Below, in pieces: positions 1-12,794 of a DNA stretch of 64,000 nt (the stretch's first letter is position 1; each line of letters starts with the position of its first letter). Below the pieces are notes generated by a model. It had not been told where the DNA came from, searched no databases, and saw only the letters and a list, made by a program, of their open reading frames with translations. The translations under genes were made by a program, and so were the position numbers. This DNA is from Euptelea pleiosperma (taxonomy: Eukaryota > Streptophyta > Magnoliopsida > Ranunculales > Eupteleaceae). The stretch lies in assembly GCA_035048495.1 (NCBI GenBank), contig CM068540.1:3456829-3520828 (forward strand), written 5' to 3'.

Positions 1-850
1 GATTTCCTCAAACAATAGGGCGTTAGAGTGAGAGCTTAAGAGAACCTACATTCTTCAGCGGAATAGATTGGGAGCCCACGTTCTCCTTCGGCAAGAAGGG
101 CCGAAGGAGAGAGCATTCACACTCCTTGGGCTTCCTTTGTGCATTTTTGGGGTTTTTTACAAAAATAGTGGGTGGTATTAGAAATTAAAGGGACAAAAAT
201 GTCTTTTTAATACACCATGGTTTTTTTTGGTTTAAGTGGGCGCCTTCCAAAATTTGGTTTGTGGCAATCTCTAGCCATTAGATTTTAATATTTTTTTGAG
301 GCATGACTCTAGCTGTTGGATTCAACCATATTTATTTTTTTAGTACTAAAACCAACGGCTAAAAATCATCAAACAAGCTAATTTTTGGTATCAATGTCTA
401 ACAAGGGGTGGGCTAAACATTCATGCGGTCAGTGGACCCAGATGGCATAGGTGAGTTACAAAACATGGTGCTCAAGTTTGAACTATAGCTTGTTACAACA
501 ATAGTTGGCCTGTACATTTTTTTTTTTTTTTGGTGCCTTAAGTAGGTGACCATCATGTGACAACCCAAGTTTTGGCTTTAAAATAGTAATAGAGCTCATC
601 ATGTGACAACCCAAGTTTTGGCTTTAAAATAGTAATAGAGCTTTGTCACATGCTCTTCTATTTACATCTAGAGCTTAGTCTACAGCACAGACAGTGCTAA
701 GCTTCCGTGTTTTTCATCACCCAACCCCCTCTGCCCCATGCAGTCAGTTCAGTAACCCTCCACAACATTGACCTAAATTTTTGAACATAAGTTTTCAAGG
801 AAGCTCTCTGGCATTGGATCCACGGACCATGCTATTTTAAAACCAAGGAT
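1..850. other. Intergenic flank downstream of AGO4 with foldback remnants
   Basis: No coding sequence is visible. From about 225 to 470 there is a diverged foldback repeat. One arm reads like the recurrent phrase 'ctagccattagattt' and the other like 'ccaacggctaaaaatcatc', followed by 'aggggtgggctaaacattc' and 'ggtcagtgga'. The same arms recur near 14221-14440, 15060-15190 and 34640-34870, so this is a dispersed family. Its ends are too worn for me to define a target duplication. Confidence 0.45.
551..642. repeat. 46-bp tandem duplication (two copies)
   Basis: The unit beginning 'catcatgtgacaaccc' at 551 is repeated exactly from 597, giving two head-to-tail 46-bp copies. They appear identical. 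It lies in non-coding flank and has no visible function. Confidence 0.9.
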
Positions 851-1439
851 TGAACACAAATCATAAACCAAATGTTAGGATCTTTACTAGGCCTCAAGCC
901 GCCATTCCTCCCAAAAAGATATCTTGTCAGAAGAAGGCAAACTTTAGCCTTTATACCATGATCGACATTACACCCTGCAAGGCTCCACGATTCAATCCCG
1001 TGACCCCCAACAGCAATCGATATCGCACCCGCGGACCCATTCCGCGATTCGATCCCGCGAGCCTTTAACTCTAACGGCGATCGACCTCGCACCTATGGCA
1101 TTGGATCGACCGCGTGCATTATTTAACCCAACACCAAATAGTGATGGATACAACTGATACGCACCCATGAAGTCATGAACCACCACCAAATATATACTAT
1201 GGATGTCAAAAGACAATAGTTAGAAACACAATACAAAATCTCCAAAACTATCAAAACATCCCAAGTATCAGGCAAAAAGAAGTATGTGCTTCGGTGGTTT
1301 ACCTCCTTCCGGCTTCAGTTGAAACGGCGACACCCAAAGCCAGTAACTATATACACCGCTTTCTATCCACATCTATGTCCAAACCCCCCGTCCCAGAAAA
1401 AAGAAAAAGCAGTCTACGTTTACATGTAACACCCCCACC
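850..1439. other. Region 3' of the AGO4 stop, probable 3'UTR plus unassigned sequence
   Basis: The part just beyond the AGO4 stop (about 1200-1439, read on the minus strand) is the expected place for its 3'UTR. I cannot fix the poly-A site. The stretch 960-1130 is GC-richer than its surroundings and rich in 'cgcgattcgatcccgcg'-like words. It carries small open frames on both strands with no recognisable protein. I treat these as chance frames. Confidence 0.4.
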
Positions 1440-4400
1440 TTAACAAAAGAACATAGAACTGCAGACGTTCGCGTGCAGTTTCGGCAGTTCAGGCACTGGA
1501 ATACCCTCAGCAGATGTCACCCCACCATGGCTTGAAGAAGTTTCTGACATGTCATCAAACTTCATAAATCTTGACACTTGTGTGGCTGCCAGGTGGGCAT
1601 AAGCTATTGGAGCAACTGCAACACACAAAGCATATCAGGAATTGCAGCAATTTAGAACCAAGTAAAATGTTCTGGTCCAGCAAACATTTCCAAAGCATAT
1701 TTCAGTAATGATTTCCAACAAAACATGGGTGGTCACCAAGCGTAAGCGCCAAAAACACTATGTTCAAAGAAAGCTGAATTACCTATGGAAATGGCAGTAG
1801 TGCTCCGTTGGTACCTGCAAAATTTAGAAGAATTCTAGCAGTTATTCCAGCTCTAAACACCATTCATGTAACCAAGAAGCGCTTAGATGTACTTACACAT
1901 ATGACAGTGAATGCACAAGTTCCTGGAGATCATCAGCTGAAAACCCAATCTCATCTAACAGAACATGGTAATGAGTAGGTCTCGTCGTCCCCTATTGGAA
2001 GAAATGGGTATCCAAGTCAACCCATCAGAGAATTATCAAAGATTGACAACCAAAATGCATAGATATGGAATGAAAGAATTCGCTCGCTCCATGTCAAAAC
2101 TCACAATCATCCCAGCATGCGAACACATGTAGAAGTCATTATTTCGCGGATGACAAACTTTGTTGTCAATAACCGTCCCTGCAAAAAAGACATGAAAAAG
2201 AAAGTTATGTCGAATGATTTAACTAATATTTTTTTTTCAGGAGGCGTTCATGGGAAGGGCTAACCAGGCGGAACATTATCAGGAGATCCAGTCTGGAAGA
2301 ATTTTGTGTGGTGGTTTTTCTGCGCGACAATCACCATGAACTTGGGAGACCACTTCTCATCAAGGTGCTTACAGGCCTGTAACAATGAAATATAAAAAAT
2401 GAAGTCCACCACACATAATTTCAGGACTAACCAAGGAAAACTACATTTTTTTTTCCAAATAGTTGTCTAAGGGCATTTGTTATAGCAAGATAACCTCAAT
2501 TATTTGATCCAGTTCGATGTTTAGGACTTGGTTGAACTGTGATTCGCTGACGCCATCCCTAAAGCCAACACATTATTAATAAAAACCAAGGAAAAGAATG
2601 CAGATAACATGGATTGATTTGGAGAATATTCTCATGCAGCAATTAATGATTGAATGAGGTACAAAACAAGCTTATAATAAAAATTTCCATGGATTTTTTT
2701 TTCATTCATGTAAAGTTTTGGGGATGTGTAGATGCTAATAACCTAGACTATACAATGGAAAAATGCTACTTGCAATTTTCTTAACATGCAAAACCAAGTC
2801 AATCTCAGAAACTTTATGGGCAAAGCAAACAACTGATGTAGTACAACGCAAATCTACTTTATCACAAAACTGGAAAGCTACATAACATAGATATATGTCT
2901 GCATAAACAGAAAGAAACAAGTGTCGGCCATCCGTATTGACCTCCTTGCCTTATCTGGTAATAACATAGGTTGCACATGAAAATGCATAATCTTCTAAGA
3001 ACATTGTAAAACTCTAATATATGTCTGCATAAACAGAAAGAAACAAGTGTCGGCCATCCGTATTGGCCTCCTTGCCTTATCTGGTAATAACATAGGTTGC
3101 ACATGAAAATGCATAATCTTCTAAGAACATTGTAAAACTCTCACAATTGTCTGTATATCCAGTTCAAGTGTTCCACTCCCCAGTCACATAAATAGCACTA
3201 AGCCAAGCAAATAATTGAAACATAAAAGCGTTTCAATGAACTGAATAATTGAAACATAAAAGCGTTTCAATGAACTGGTCATTTCATGTTGCCCCAGATC
3301 AATAATTTGTACGTAAGGAAAAAAAAAAAACCAACACATCTTGTCCGCTGCGTAAGCGAAGCTTGCGCTCCACCTCAAGACTTCAATTCATGTCTTAAAG
3401 GAGCTCGGACTCTCAATGAACTTGCCATTACATCTTGTCTAGATCAACTATTGATACATTAGCAGAGGACAGAACCCCAACCGCTGTGAAACAAATCACC
3501 AAACAGTTCGATTTCATAGCTACCAAACAAAAGCCCTTTTAAAAAACAGGGAACTGAAATCATCTTTAACAATCTATTGAGACTCGAGCAAAGCTTGCGC
3601 TCCAACTCCCCTCAAGACATCAAGAAGAAACATTAAAACTTAATGCGCTAAAAAGAGCCAATACACCTTGTTTTCATTTTCAACAGATGAAACAGAAAAT
3701 GACATTTCTTAAATCTTATGTTTTCCTTTTATTCCCTTGCTTTTTTTTTTATAGGTAAACATTTCTTATTCCCCCCTAACCCCTAACCCACCTTAAGGAA
3801 AGAACAGGACTGATCCCAGTCTTTGGGAATTACCCCCCAACGACTCAATCCCAGCTCTGAGGGTACAACCACCCCACAGCCTGCTTTGATATCTTGTCAT
3901 ATTGTTTTCCTATTTTTTTCTTTAAGCGTTCTTGTTAGGTGAGGCTTAAACTTCATGGCTAGGAAAGAAATAATATTCCGATGTGGAAGATCCAGGATTT
4001 AAACCCCGTTTTACCTGTGTTAAGACTTAAGAGAGAAAAATATATTTAAAAAGCCTATTTGACAACAATATTCCTCTGCACACGACGATTAATTGTCGAG
4101 CAATATGGCCAAGTTATTATCAAATAGGACAGAACCACCCATGATATATGAGTTGTGACGCACGCTTTCAAGAATAATATTAGAGTACATGAAGAAGCTC
4201 AAATAGAGAAGAATGCCAAAACATACTTCACAATTGCCAGAGGGAAAAGCACCAACATACCTGAAAATGATTATCTGATCAGGCTTTCTTTTCCCCGAAC
4301 TCGTATAGAAGTCCAGCAATAGCTCCCTGAAATTGAATGAACATCATACCCCCCCTCCCTTTAGATACCATGAAATGTAAATGCACCCATACGATTACAT

Positions 4401-7400
4401 ATCAATAACTTAAATCAACTGATTTTTAGAAAGCATCCGCTGTTGCAATTTGAATAAATCAAGAGCAGAAACATAGACAATTGTGATCCATAACAATTGT
4501 GATCCATAAGATCATATCACAGTATACGTCAAAAACCTACCGAAGTATGCCCTCGTCCTCTGTGTCTGATACTCGCTTATATAGAGAATCTATCATTTCA
4601 ACCTTCGGTGACTGTGTCCTCACAGATGCTCTATAACGAGAAATCAAAGGCCAATGCCTGGAGCTGACTACCTATGAATTCCAAAGAATAAAAATAGCAC
4701 CAAAACGTAATTCATAAGGTGTGTTGTTCAAAATATTATAGCATTTCTGTATTATTGAAAACATAACACAATTAAAATATGGGTCGGGCGGCTCAAGGGA
4801 CCCCCATTTCTGACCCCCATCTTGGCGTTACCCACATAGAAGATGAATCAATGGCTGATTTTTGGTGAGGATGATCTCTATGGTGAGGAGATCATCCTCA
4901 TAAAAATTCAAATCATTGTGATATTCATAGACTGGTTTAGAAGCTGAAGCATTATGGAACGTCGATTTTTACCGTGTAACTTTAAAACCACATTTGATGG
5001 GGTTAGAAATTTCAGAATGGGCTGATTTTTTGTTGGGGTGATCTATATGGTGAGTTTATCATCCCCACCAAAAATCAGCCATTGATTCATCTTCCGCGTG
5101 GGTACACCAAGATGGAGGTCAAAAAGGGGGGTCAGAAATGGGGGTCCCTTGAGCCTGACCCTTAAAATATTACAGAGTTACTATATGCAGAACCAACGGA
5201 TAAGCAAAACAGGTTACATTACCGCAGCAATAGATGGCACATCAGACTGACCAGGAGAGCCATGTGAGACATCCATCCCAAGGATAATGGTAGGAACCTT
5301 AGAAACCAGAGGAATAGAGGGAGAGTGTTCAACTGCTAACAAAGTATTCAAACCGCCAAGCTGAAGCAACATAAGAAAAAGGAACAAAAACGAGATCAAA
5401 AGATGTGGAAAACATGACATATCAATAAAAGAGAAAGGGAGTAGATCCATGAATCACGTATTTCTACAATATCTCACTTTGGCATTGATCTTCAAGAGAA
5501 CATTGGTAAGGTATCGGTCATCAGCTCTTGTAGGTGCAATGCATTGATTAACAATTCCAAACTCTGCAAGATTCTTCCTCTTCCATGGTCCTTCAAGATT
5601 AAATATGCTCATCTATTACACACATACTTAAAAAAACAACAGAATCAGAACACAACAAACTAAATCAGCCAACCATAGATATTGGAACCCTTCTCTGGGA
5701 GAAGACAGAGAAGAAACTGGGGGGCCCCTGGAAGTTTTGACTTTATCTGTTCAAACATCTGCTCCACTCTAACATGAGGAGGGGCCTGTCTTGACCGCGG
5801 ATTCTCATCAAATACATCAAATGGAGTATCTATGAGCTGCAAAGATGACTAAACGTAAGGTCCAAAAAAAAAAAAAATCGATGAGGCACTTGATTCCATA
5901 CTGTGGCCACAGACAGAACTCACAATTCCTCTCTCTTTTCCACATCTGATAACATCCCCACTTAGTTTGCGTGTATCACAGCGAGACGAGAAGTTTACAA
6001 TAGCCCAACGTTCAATCTTTGTTGGTTCCACCATTTTCTATGAGAGTATGAATTTATTGTCAGGGCCAAAAATATTCAAGATTTTAATGTGGTATGAAAA
6101 AAAAAAAAAAAACAGCACCTTATTTAAAAAGTTCCATCGCCCGTTTCGAGGAAAACAATCCTCTCCATTGCCAAGTTTCAACTGATGTGAAATTATAATA
6201 GATGGAGATAGTTAGCAAAACCAGAGCTTTACATTGTAGCCGCCAAGGTACATCATAAAAATATAACACAGAAGAAAACCAGAACAGCACATGACGTAAA
6301 ATGAATATTTACAAATAAATACCTTTGGGGCCTGTAGAACACGGCCTTCGACCTGAGTAAAGTGAGTATTAATTGAAATGCCACAAGCACGTAACATCGG
6401 GTCAGCATCATAATCATTACTTTTCAATGCCTGCAAAAATGCCAGTGCATAAATAAACTCGATTACATCAAATAAAACCAACAACTGTTAAGAATGTAGA
6501 GACAAGTAGATGGGAAAACCTACATCAGACAAAACTGTCATCCTTTCTTGGGGCTTCTGTCTTGATTTCTCTACTAGCGAGGATCTCTGGCGAGTGGTTA
6601 ACGCCTTCGTATAACGTTGTAAGGAAACTAACGAACAAAGCTAGAAAATGCAACAAACTTAAATGTACCACATTAACACATGGCATGGATAGCTGTATAA
6701 TCATAGAACAGATGATCATCCACTTCACCTCAAGTGGGAAGTAAGTTGGTCGCTTGGGCTTCCCAACATTAATGCATGGCAGACCTGCAGAAAAGCGTAA
6801 CTCTATATGGCGATAATTAACAAAGTAATCGTAGACCGTCACTTCAATAGTTTGGACCTCGCCATCTCCATTCGTGTCCCTTCCATTCTTCTGCTTTAAA
6901 GAAAACCTACAAAATGAAACATATCAAAATAGCCACAGTTCAACATACAAAGGGAAATATCATATCTGAGTTCATAGACACCGCATTTTGAGCATAGCCA
7001 GATTAGAAGAAAATTCAGTGACAGCAACAAAAAAGCATACACTTGTTCGTTGCAGGGCAGATCACTTAATCCGGTGATTTTATATTCCATATTGGAGGGA
7101 CTTGCCTTTATCCTCAGATTTTTAAGCATCCGTTTAGCCTGTTAAACAACAACAAAAAAAAGCTTTTGATGAGAAGAGGTTCAATCAGCAATTTCAGCAT
7201 TATGCCAAAACTTCAGCACAAAATTTGGTTACCTTTGCCCAGTCAATCTCAAAGGGATCCCTCACATTCTGATTGGCAATTAAAAAATCCACCACTGGTC
7301 CAGGCTGTACTATCATTGTCGTAGACACATCTGCATTTGATGGTAACAGAAGCAATGACGAAAATGACAGTTGGAGATGAATTCAATGCAACATCAAGAA

Positions 7401-8509
7401 TAGTGCAAGAACACACCAATGTTCAGAGATAAACCGCCCTGGACGGCTCTAAAACTTGAATGAAAACCTCTGCATCCCAGAACACCACCTCCCAAGTCAG
7501 TGAAATTCCTAGGGATGTTGTGAAAAAAGGATTGACGGACAAGAAGGCAACCCCTGTATAGAAAGACCAAACTTAGAAAGACAATAACAAAAAAAATCAA
7601 GCTCAAGAAGATCCACGACCAAAGGTTAACTTACTGTTTTGCTGCATGCTGCCTTAAAATGATATCTAGAACTCTCAGAGCTTCTTGAGAGTTCTCTGAT
7701 TCCTGACCACGAAGTGCATTTGCAATGGCCTGCATTGGGATTTTGGCTGCAAAACTTATCTCTACCTGAAATGTTTTGGACTGGTATGGACGTCTTAACC
7801 TCTTCCGTTCACTCTCGTTTGGACTCCCACTGCCACCGGGGCTGCCATTCCCAGCAGTTCTGGATACAAAACCATTCAGCGAGTTTAGACAGCCACAACC
7901 AAGCCAACTTAAATAAATTCCAAACACGACCACACGTGTACCTATTTGATGACATATCCTCGAGAACAACAGTGAACTCGAGTTTGTTGCGTGGGAGAGG
8001 ACCAACAGTAAACAAGCTCTTTTCCCCATCATATGCAAAGTCCTTTCCCTCTAGCTCAGTATCATAAGTGTCATGAACTCTTTCAATCACTCTTCTACCG
8101 ATACTCTTCCCATCTACAGGGCGACCATCCTCGTAAAACAGGGAAACCTGTTCCAACAAAAAAAATGATAAGAACATGATTAGCAATACGTGAGGCATTT
8201 ATCATCTTTGGCATCAACAATCCCAAAAAAAAATCCTAGAGAAACACGAATACATACACTGTAGTGGAAAAAGTAGCCGTCAACATTCCTAACACCAACT
8301 TTAAAATGATTAGTAAGCAATTGTATTGTTTGCCCCTTACGCCCATGACCAGACCTAGCCATTGGGCCACGTTTGGGCCTTGAAACCTTCGGTGTTTGCT
8401 CAGGGATGTTAACCGACTCCGCACGCAATGGAACTACATTTGGTGGAATCGGTGGAGGTGGTGGCAAACCCTCTGGCGCTTCTATTTCCTCGGGCTCTGA
8501 AGACTCCAT
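1440..8509 (-). CDS. AGO4: ARGONAUTE 4-clade protein (RNA-directed DNA methylation)
   Basis: Family role: nuclear Argonaute that binds mainly 24-nt siRNAs and guides DRM-type cytosine methylation at Pol V transcripts. Coding exons (minus strand, high to low): 8509-8258, 8147-7942, 7859-7635, 7553-7417, 7330-7233, 7138-7041, 6906-6729, 6640-6524, 6430-6323, 6181-6119, 6037-5924, 5836-5674, 5590-5478, 5360-5223, 4671-4541, 4326-4261, 2558-2495, 2376-2265, 2178-2105, 1991-1897, 1814-1783, 1615-1440. They total 2760 nt with all phases compatible, i.e. 919 aa, close to the 924 aa of Arabidopsis AGO4. The order is a proline-rich N-terminus (PPPPPIPPN), N domain, PAZ from about residue 278, MID from about 474 (NGRWNF), and PIWI. 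The slicer triad is present: D654 (GMDVSHG), D737 (RDGVSES) and H869 (YAHLAA), matching D660/D742/H874 of AtAGO4. The C-terminus is MFFC. The start is the ATG just after a 5'UTR acceptor. Intron 16 (4260-2559) is the longest coding intron. I see no frame break. Confidence 0.97.
2893..3144. repeat. 126-bp tandem duplication in AGO4 intron 16
   Basis: A unit starting 'atatgtctgcataaacag' at 2893 recurs at 3019, nearly identical (one clear a/g difference). It lies wholly within the intron between the exons at 4326-4261 and 2558-2495. It therefore creates the repeated antisense open frames there but no protein. Confidence 0.9.
3210..3277. repeat. 34-bp tandem duplication in AGO4 intron 16
   Basis: 'aataattgaaacataaaag' begins at 3210 and again at 3244, giving two head-to-tail 34-bp units ending 'caatgaactg'. 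It is a recent local duplication with no coding content. Confidence 0.9.
3737..3893 (-). mobile_element. tRNA-derived SINE-like remnant in AGO4 intron 16
   Basis: A T-run at 3740-3753 (a tail if read on the minus strand) is followed by 'aggtaaacatttcttattcc', a C-rich stretch, and a segment with wording like the better copy at 27458-27632 ('gaacaggactgatcccag' here, 'gaacgggacttgaaccca' there). It is diverged. I infer SINE origin from that second copy, whose reverse complement has tRNA A-box and B-box-like words. Confidence 0.45.
4781..5161. mobile_element. Mutator-type foldback MITE in AGO4 intron 14
   Basis: A 381-bp element bounded by a perfect 9-bp target duplication 'ttaaaatat' (4772-4780 and 5162-5170). 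Its inverted ends start 'gggtcgggcggctcaaggga' on the left; the reverse complement of the right end starts 'gggtcaggctcaaggga'. The arms continue inwards through 'gatgaatcaatggctgat'. A 9-bp duplication with long inverted arms is the MULE hallmark. A relative, differently arranged, lies at 59090-59395. It sits between the AGO4 exons at 5360-5223 and 4671-4541, so transcripts of the AGO4 gene carry this hairpin until splicing. Confidence 0.88.
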
Positions 8510-10450
8510 TTCCTAAGCCTAAAGCAGTATTGACAACAATAAGAGTGATAAAAGGGCAACCTAAAACCTCGTCAGAATGCAGATAATGAAATACATGGGC
8601 TAAGCCCTCAAGTGACAGAAAAAATGACCACAGAATCAAGACATGCGAAGGCAAAATAATGGAATTAACTTGCAACATGTAGCTCTTCAACAATCCAAAC
8701 AAGACAACCATACTCAAAGTAAGATGCAGGCTCGATGAGAGGAGGAGATGTTTGATACTGCGGCACAGGTGTACAGCACCACCTCTAGAGAATAATGGCC
8801 TGGTTGAATCACCATTTCTCCATGAGACAAACATATTTTTGAAAGCTTTTTCATGCAATAAAATCATCTTTTATGGTGCAAAAATGGTAATCTGAACAGG
8901 CCAAAATTTCCAAAGATGTCTTTCAAGAGCTTGGATGTACCAAAAATCGCAGAAGAAAACTCTATACAAAGAAGATAAAGTGCCCAAGTTATTAAAAAGT
9001 GACCAACATGTGCGTGGAGTTGTTCTCAGCAGTTAATAATGCATAAAAAATGCTTAGAGTTAGACAACCATATGCCTAGTAAAACAGTGGAAGAAGAACA
9101 GCAAGTTAGCAACAGACCTCATTTAGGGGGCGTTTGGAACGAGAAGTAAAAGCACTTCTACTTGTAAAATGTTGGGAGGCGTTCTAATTTTTGAGAAATA
9201 ATTTCTCTTAGAAGTTAAAAGCTAAAAATTTTAGCTTCAGTTTTAAGTTAGTTTTTAACTTTTCAAAAGTTAAAATATGAAACACATCCAAACTAACTTT
9301 TTGGCTTATAAAAGTCAATAAGTTACTTATTTTGTGTTGCCAAACGCCCCCTTAACATGTTAAGTGCAAAATGCAGCTCGCTTGTGCATTTGCACATATC
9401 ACGCCAAGCATCCAAAATGAAAAATTGAAAAAATAAATAATAAATAATGAAAAAAAAAAAAAAAACTCCCTAAGAAAATCCATCTAAACCCGCTTTCGGT
9501 CAAAACCTCCATTTAACACAGAGGTACCCAATGCGTTCCCAAAATGCAAAATGACTCCACAAAAAAAGATCATCCAAACACCCTATAAGATACCGTGCCT
9601 AGATATGGCTTCAGAAACCCTAAAAACACCACCACCCAAGTTCAAATCCAGTTCAATGAATATCTTCAAAACTAAGAGAAGAAACAAAGAAACCTGAAAC
9701 TACAAAAAAAAAAAAATTGGTTCAACTATGTAGAAAACGCATTATAAAATGGCAAACATCAGAACAAAAAACTTCTTAAAAGGAAAAAAATAACACGTAA
9801 CAGAAGTATCAAACTACCTAAAATAGCTTCTATACTATGGGAAAAACCAGAGAACGCAAATGCAGAAGCCCCAAACCATATCAAATAGTTTCAAGTTTCA
9901 ACTAAGTAGAACACATTAAAACCAAATAGCAGCCTAAAGAACTTCAAAACGCCAAACATCAGAACAAAACCTCCTCAAAACGAACTTAAATCTACAAAAT
10001 CTCGAAACAATAGCTGACATGCAATGCATTCAGACAAAACCTACCTTAAATCCAAGAAATAAGCAGAGATTACTCATAAAAGGCTAAAATAACCAGAGAA
10101 AACCTTCAAATAGGGCAAAAACAGAGCAGCATTCTAGATATTCGAGCTTAAAGTACAAGAACACCGCTTGAAATCAAAACGAGCTACATAACCCTAAAGA
10201 TCTGCTCAAAACTGGCCAAAAACACACCAGAATCTTGCGAATAGGAGCTTAAATTGCGTGAAAAAAACTTCAAAAACGGCGAAAGACATGACATAATCGG
10301 AGCTTTTTGACCAGAAATATTCAGAGAAAAACCATTAAACGTACCTCCAAAGCTCAAACAAGGATCGAAACCCGAAAAATCTCTTCAACTTGTCTCCCCG
10401 TCTCTCACTCTCTCTTTCACTGAGAAAACTGCTCCAGCTTCACTCCACTC
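8510..10450 (-). other. AGO4 5'UTR, 5'UTR intron and promoter-proximal region
   Basis: Reading the minus strand, a pyrimidine-rich leader (about 10450-10345) ends at a donor 'ag|gtacgt' (GT at 10344-10343). The acceptor 'tgctttag' ends at 8519, leaving nine leader bases (8518-8510) before the ATG at 8509. This implies a 5'UTR intron of about 1.8 kb. It contains a Harbinger-like MITE (9126-9351) and long A-rich tracts. The transcription start is inferred, not seen. Confidence 0.6.
9126..9351. mobile_element. PIF/Harbinger-like (Tourist-type) MITE in AGO4 5'UTR intron
   Basis: A 226-bp element with inverted ends 'gggggcgtttgg' and 'ccaaacgccccc', flanked by the 3-bp duplication TTA (9123-9125, 9352-9354). 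Short inverted ends plus TTA/TAA duplications are typical of PIF/Harbinger MITEs. It has no coding capacity. Confidence 0.85.
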
Positions 10451-11013
10451 TAATGATCTTTTGCTCCACCCAAGTAGTAGCCACTGAGGCGTACGGACAG
10501 AGTCTTGCCATGTCAGCCATTGAATGCCACGTGTTCAACCTCTATATATCCGTAGAGATTCTCAAATGACGAAGATACCCCTATGTGATGACACCAGTGC
10601 CTTACTTTTAATGACAGTGTTACCTCATCCCTAATCATCGTCGTCCCTAGGTTTAGACCGCGGTTGTCCTCGAGATTCATGTTACAAATCATAATGATCA
10701 TCAACGGTCTGAAGATAGGGACGATAATACTACAGTATCGTCCTCAGTATGATACTTCATAGTCTTCATTTTCTTATTTTTATATCTTATCTATCTGTCG
10801 CCCACACCGTTTCGGTGCACCATAACGTACGTGATATAATCTGAACTGTTGATGGGTGGGCCAACCTCTTTAGTTTTATAAAGCTATTGATTGATCAAAT
10901 CTTGTCCATTCATTCTTTTTTAGATTGTGATATGGAGGCAAACTAGCTCCACCAAATTAAGTTACGATGGTAATATGGCAGTATTACAGTTTCCTATTGT
11001 TTCCCTTTTTTGG
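10451..11013. other. Intergenic region upstream of AGO4
   Basis: Presumed AGO4 promoter (first few hundred bases above about 10450), then unassigned sequence. The leader-adjacent tract 'ctctcactctctctttcac' (plus strand, about 10400) is pyrimidine-rich. I see no convincing gene. A short motif 'cgcccacaccgtttcggtgc' at about 10799 has a small inverted repeat (caccg...cggtg). Confidence 0.4.
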
Positions 11014-11022
11014 GTGTATGAC

Positions 11023-11399
11023 GTGTAAAACTCTGATGACAGCCCACAATATGAGCCACGTGACATACTCTTACAGGACTCTGACCGTATGGATGTTTGG
11101 CAAATGCCTAGGTGGACCTAGAAACCAAAAAAAATATATGATTAGTAATTTATAGGCGTTGGATTAGAGTTATTTTCATTGGTTGATTTTAACCGTTGAA
11201 TTTGATCATTATTGACTAATATTTGGGGTTCAAATATCCAAAGTTTTGAAATTACTACTTAGGCTGATTTTAGGTAGTACATCCATCTAGGGATTGGAAA
11301 AACATCCATACGGTCAGAGTCCTCTAATAGTATGCCACGTGGCTCATATTATTGGCTGTCATCGTCCTCGATGGCATCCTTGTCATCAGAGTTTTACAC
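11023..11399. mobile_element. Mutator-type foldback MITE ('CCACGTGG' family)
   Basis: A 377-bp element with inverted ends 'gtgtaaaactctgatgac' and 'gtcatcagagttttacac', flanked by a perfect 9-bp duplication 'gtgtatgac' (11014-11022, 11400-11408). Its arms carry the family phrases 'agccacgtg', 'gaccgtatggatgtttgg' and 'gattagtaattt' in inverted orientation. It is non-coding. It belongs to the same family as the elements at 15286-22823, 33620-34061, 38115-38518 and 41219-41608. Confidence 0.9.
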
Positions 11400-11589
11400 G
11401 TGTATGACCTCTTCGGTGTGATCGTCCTATTAGCCTGAGGAGCACGTTCAGCGTCGTGGGTAACTTTGGCATTTAAAAATTACAAGGACTGTAAATGACG
11501 TTAATGCCCTCAATTTCAAAATGATTCGAAATCACATTTCAGCGCTCTTTCTTCTTCGAGGGATTAATGTTTCCTCAACGGGTCGAATA

Positions 11590-12290
11590 TGATTTCTTTT
11601 GGTAAGCCACGTAGCACACTCTTGGAGACCACTGACCGTACGGATGAATCTTTATGAGGACGTATGGTCTGATAGGTTTCGAACGTTATTTGAGATACGT
11701 AAATCAACGGCTAGAAATTACCAATCAGGCTATTTTTATTTGTAGGTCTACCAAAGGATGGGCCAAACAGTCAGCGGTCTCCAAGAGTGTGCCATGTGGC
11801 ACATAAACCTTAATTGAGGAAATATTTACTCTGCGTGATGCTCCAGGCGACAAAACAAAAATGAACCGATGGTGATTTTTAGCCATTGAGCTTTTTTGGG
11901 TACTCAAATCCAATGGCTATAAATCATCTATCCAGACGATTTTGATATCTACATTCACCAAGGGCTGGAGGACAAACTTCCAAGGGTGTGCTCCCTTGGA
12001 GTAAAACTTCTGTCACAGCGTTCTAACGGATGCATCTGTCACAATGCAAAATACAGGCCAGGTGGCACACTCTTAATGGATGCTGACCGTATGGATGTTT
12101 GCCCAGTCCCTCAGTGGACCTCTATACCAAAAATCAGCCTGATTAGTGATTTCTAAGCGATTCGATTGAAGTTATTTTCATGGGTTGATTTTAATGGTAG
12201 GAATTTGAGCATTATTGAGGGTTATTTGAGTGCAAAGATCCAAAGGTTATAAATCGCTAATCAGGCAGTATTTGTAATTCAGATTTTTAT
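11590..12290. mobile_element. Degenerate and truncated copies of the foldback MITE family
   Basis: 11598-11830 contains opposed arms ('gccacgtagcacactcttgg' and 'gtgtgccatgtggcacata') of a short diverged copy. A left half of another copy begins at about 12000 with 'gagtaaaacttctgtcacag' and runs through 'gaccgtatggatgtttgcc' to about 12270. Its right end is missing, so it was cut by deletion or by later insertion. No gene is seen. Confidence 0.65.
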
Positions 12291-12794
12291 TTTAACTTCG
12301 TTTTTTTCCAATTTTTCATTATTTACCATTATTTCTGTTATTTTTCGGTTTTTTTTCCCTTTTTCCATTTTTGACCTGTGCGTTACAATTCGTTATAACG
12401 GCCATCATAACAGAAAAAACAATAACGCCCCCATTCCGTTATACCGGCCCATTTTAAGCCTTGTAAAACGTCACAAGACGAATTAAACAAGAAATTGCTA
12501 ACTAGGCTCTGATTTAAGCATATTAAGAACTGGACTTGGTCTGACTGGGATTTCAAAGCAGGCCCTGATAATAGAAGTATAAATGGGCCGGTTATGGGCT
12601 TGGCTTTTAATACACTCGAGCTTGATGCCTGGCCCAAGACAGTTAAAATCTTATCCGGAAATTCGTATCAGCTCCTATCTGATATCAAGATCACAACCAT
12701 TTAATTTGTGGAGATTGTTCTTTGGATTGTCAGATTGAACATTTAAGATCTACCTGGGGACCAATCAGACTCCATCTGTCTTATTCATAAGAAC

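Noticed and set aside
7714..8067. Open frame of 117 codons on the plus strand
   Set aside because: It lies directly antisense to AGO4 exons 2 and 3, whose minus-strand reading is unmistakable; the plus-strand frame is a shadow.
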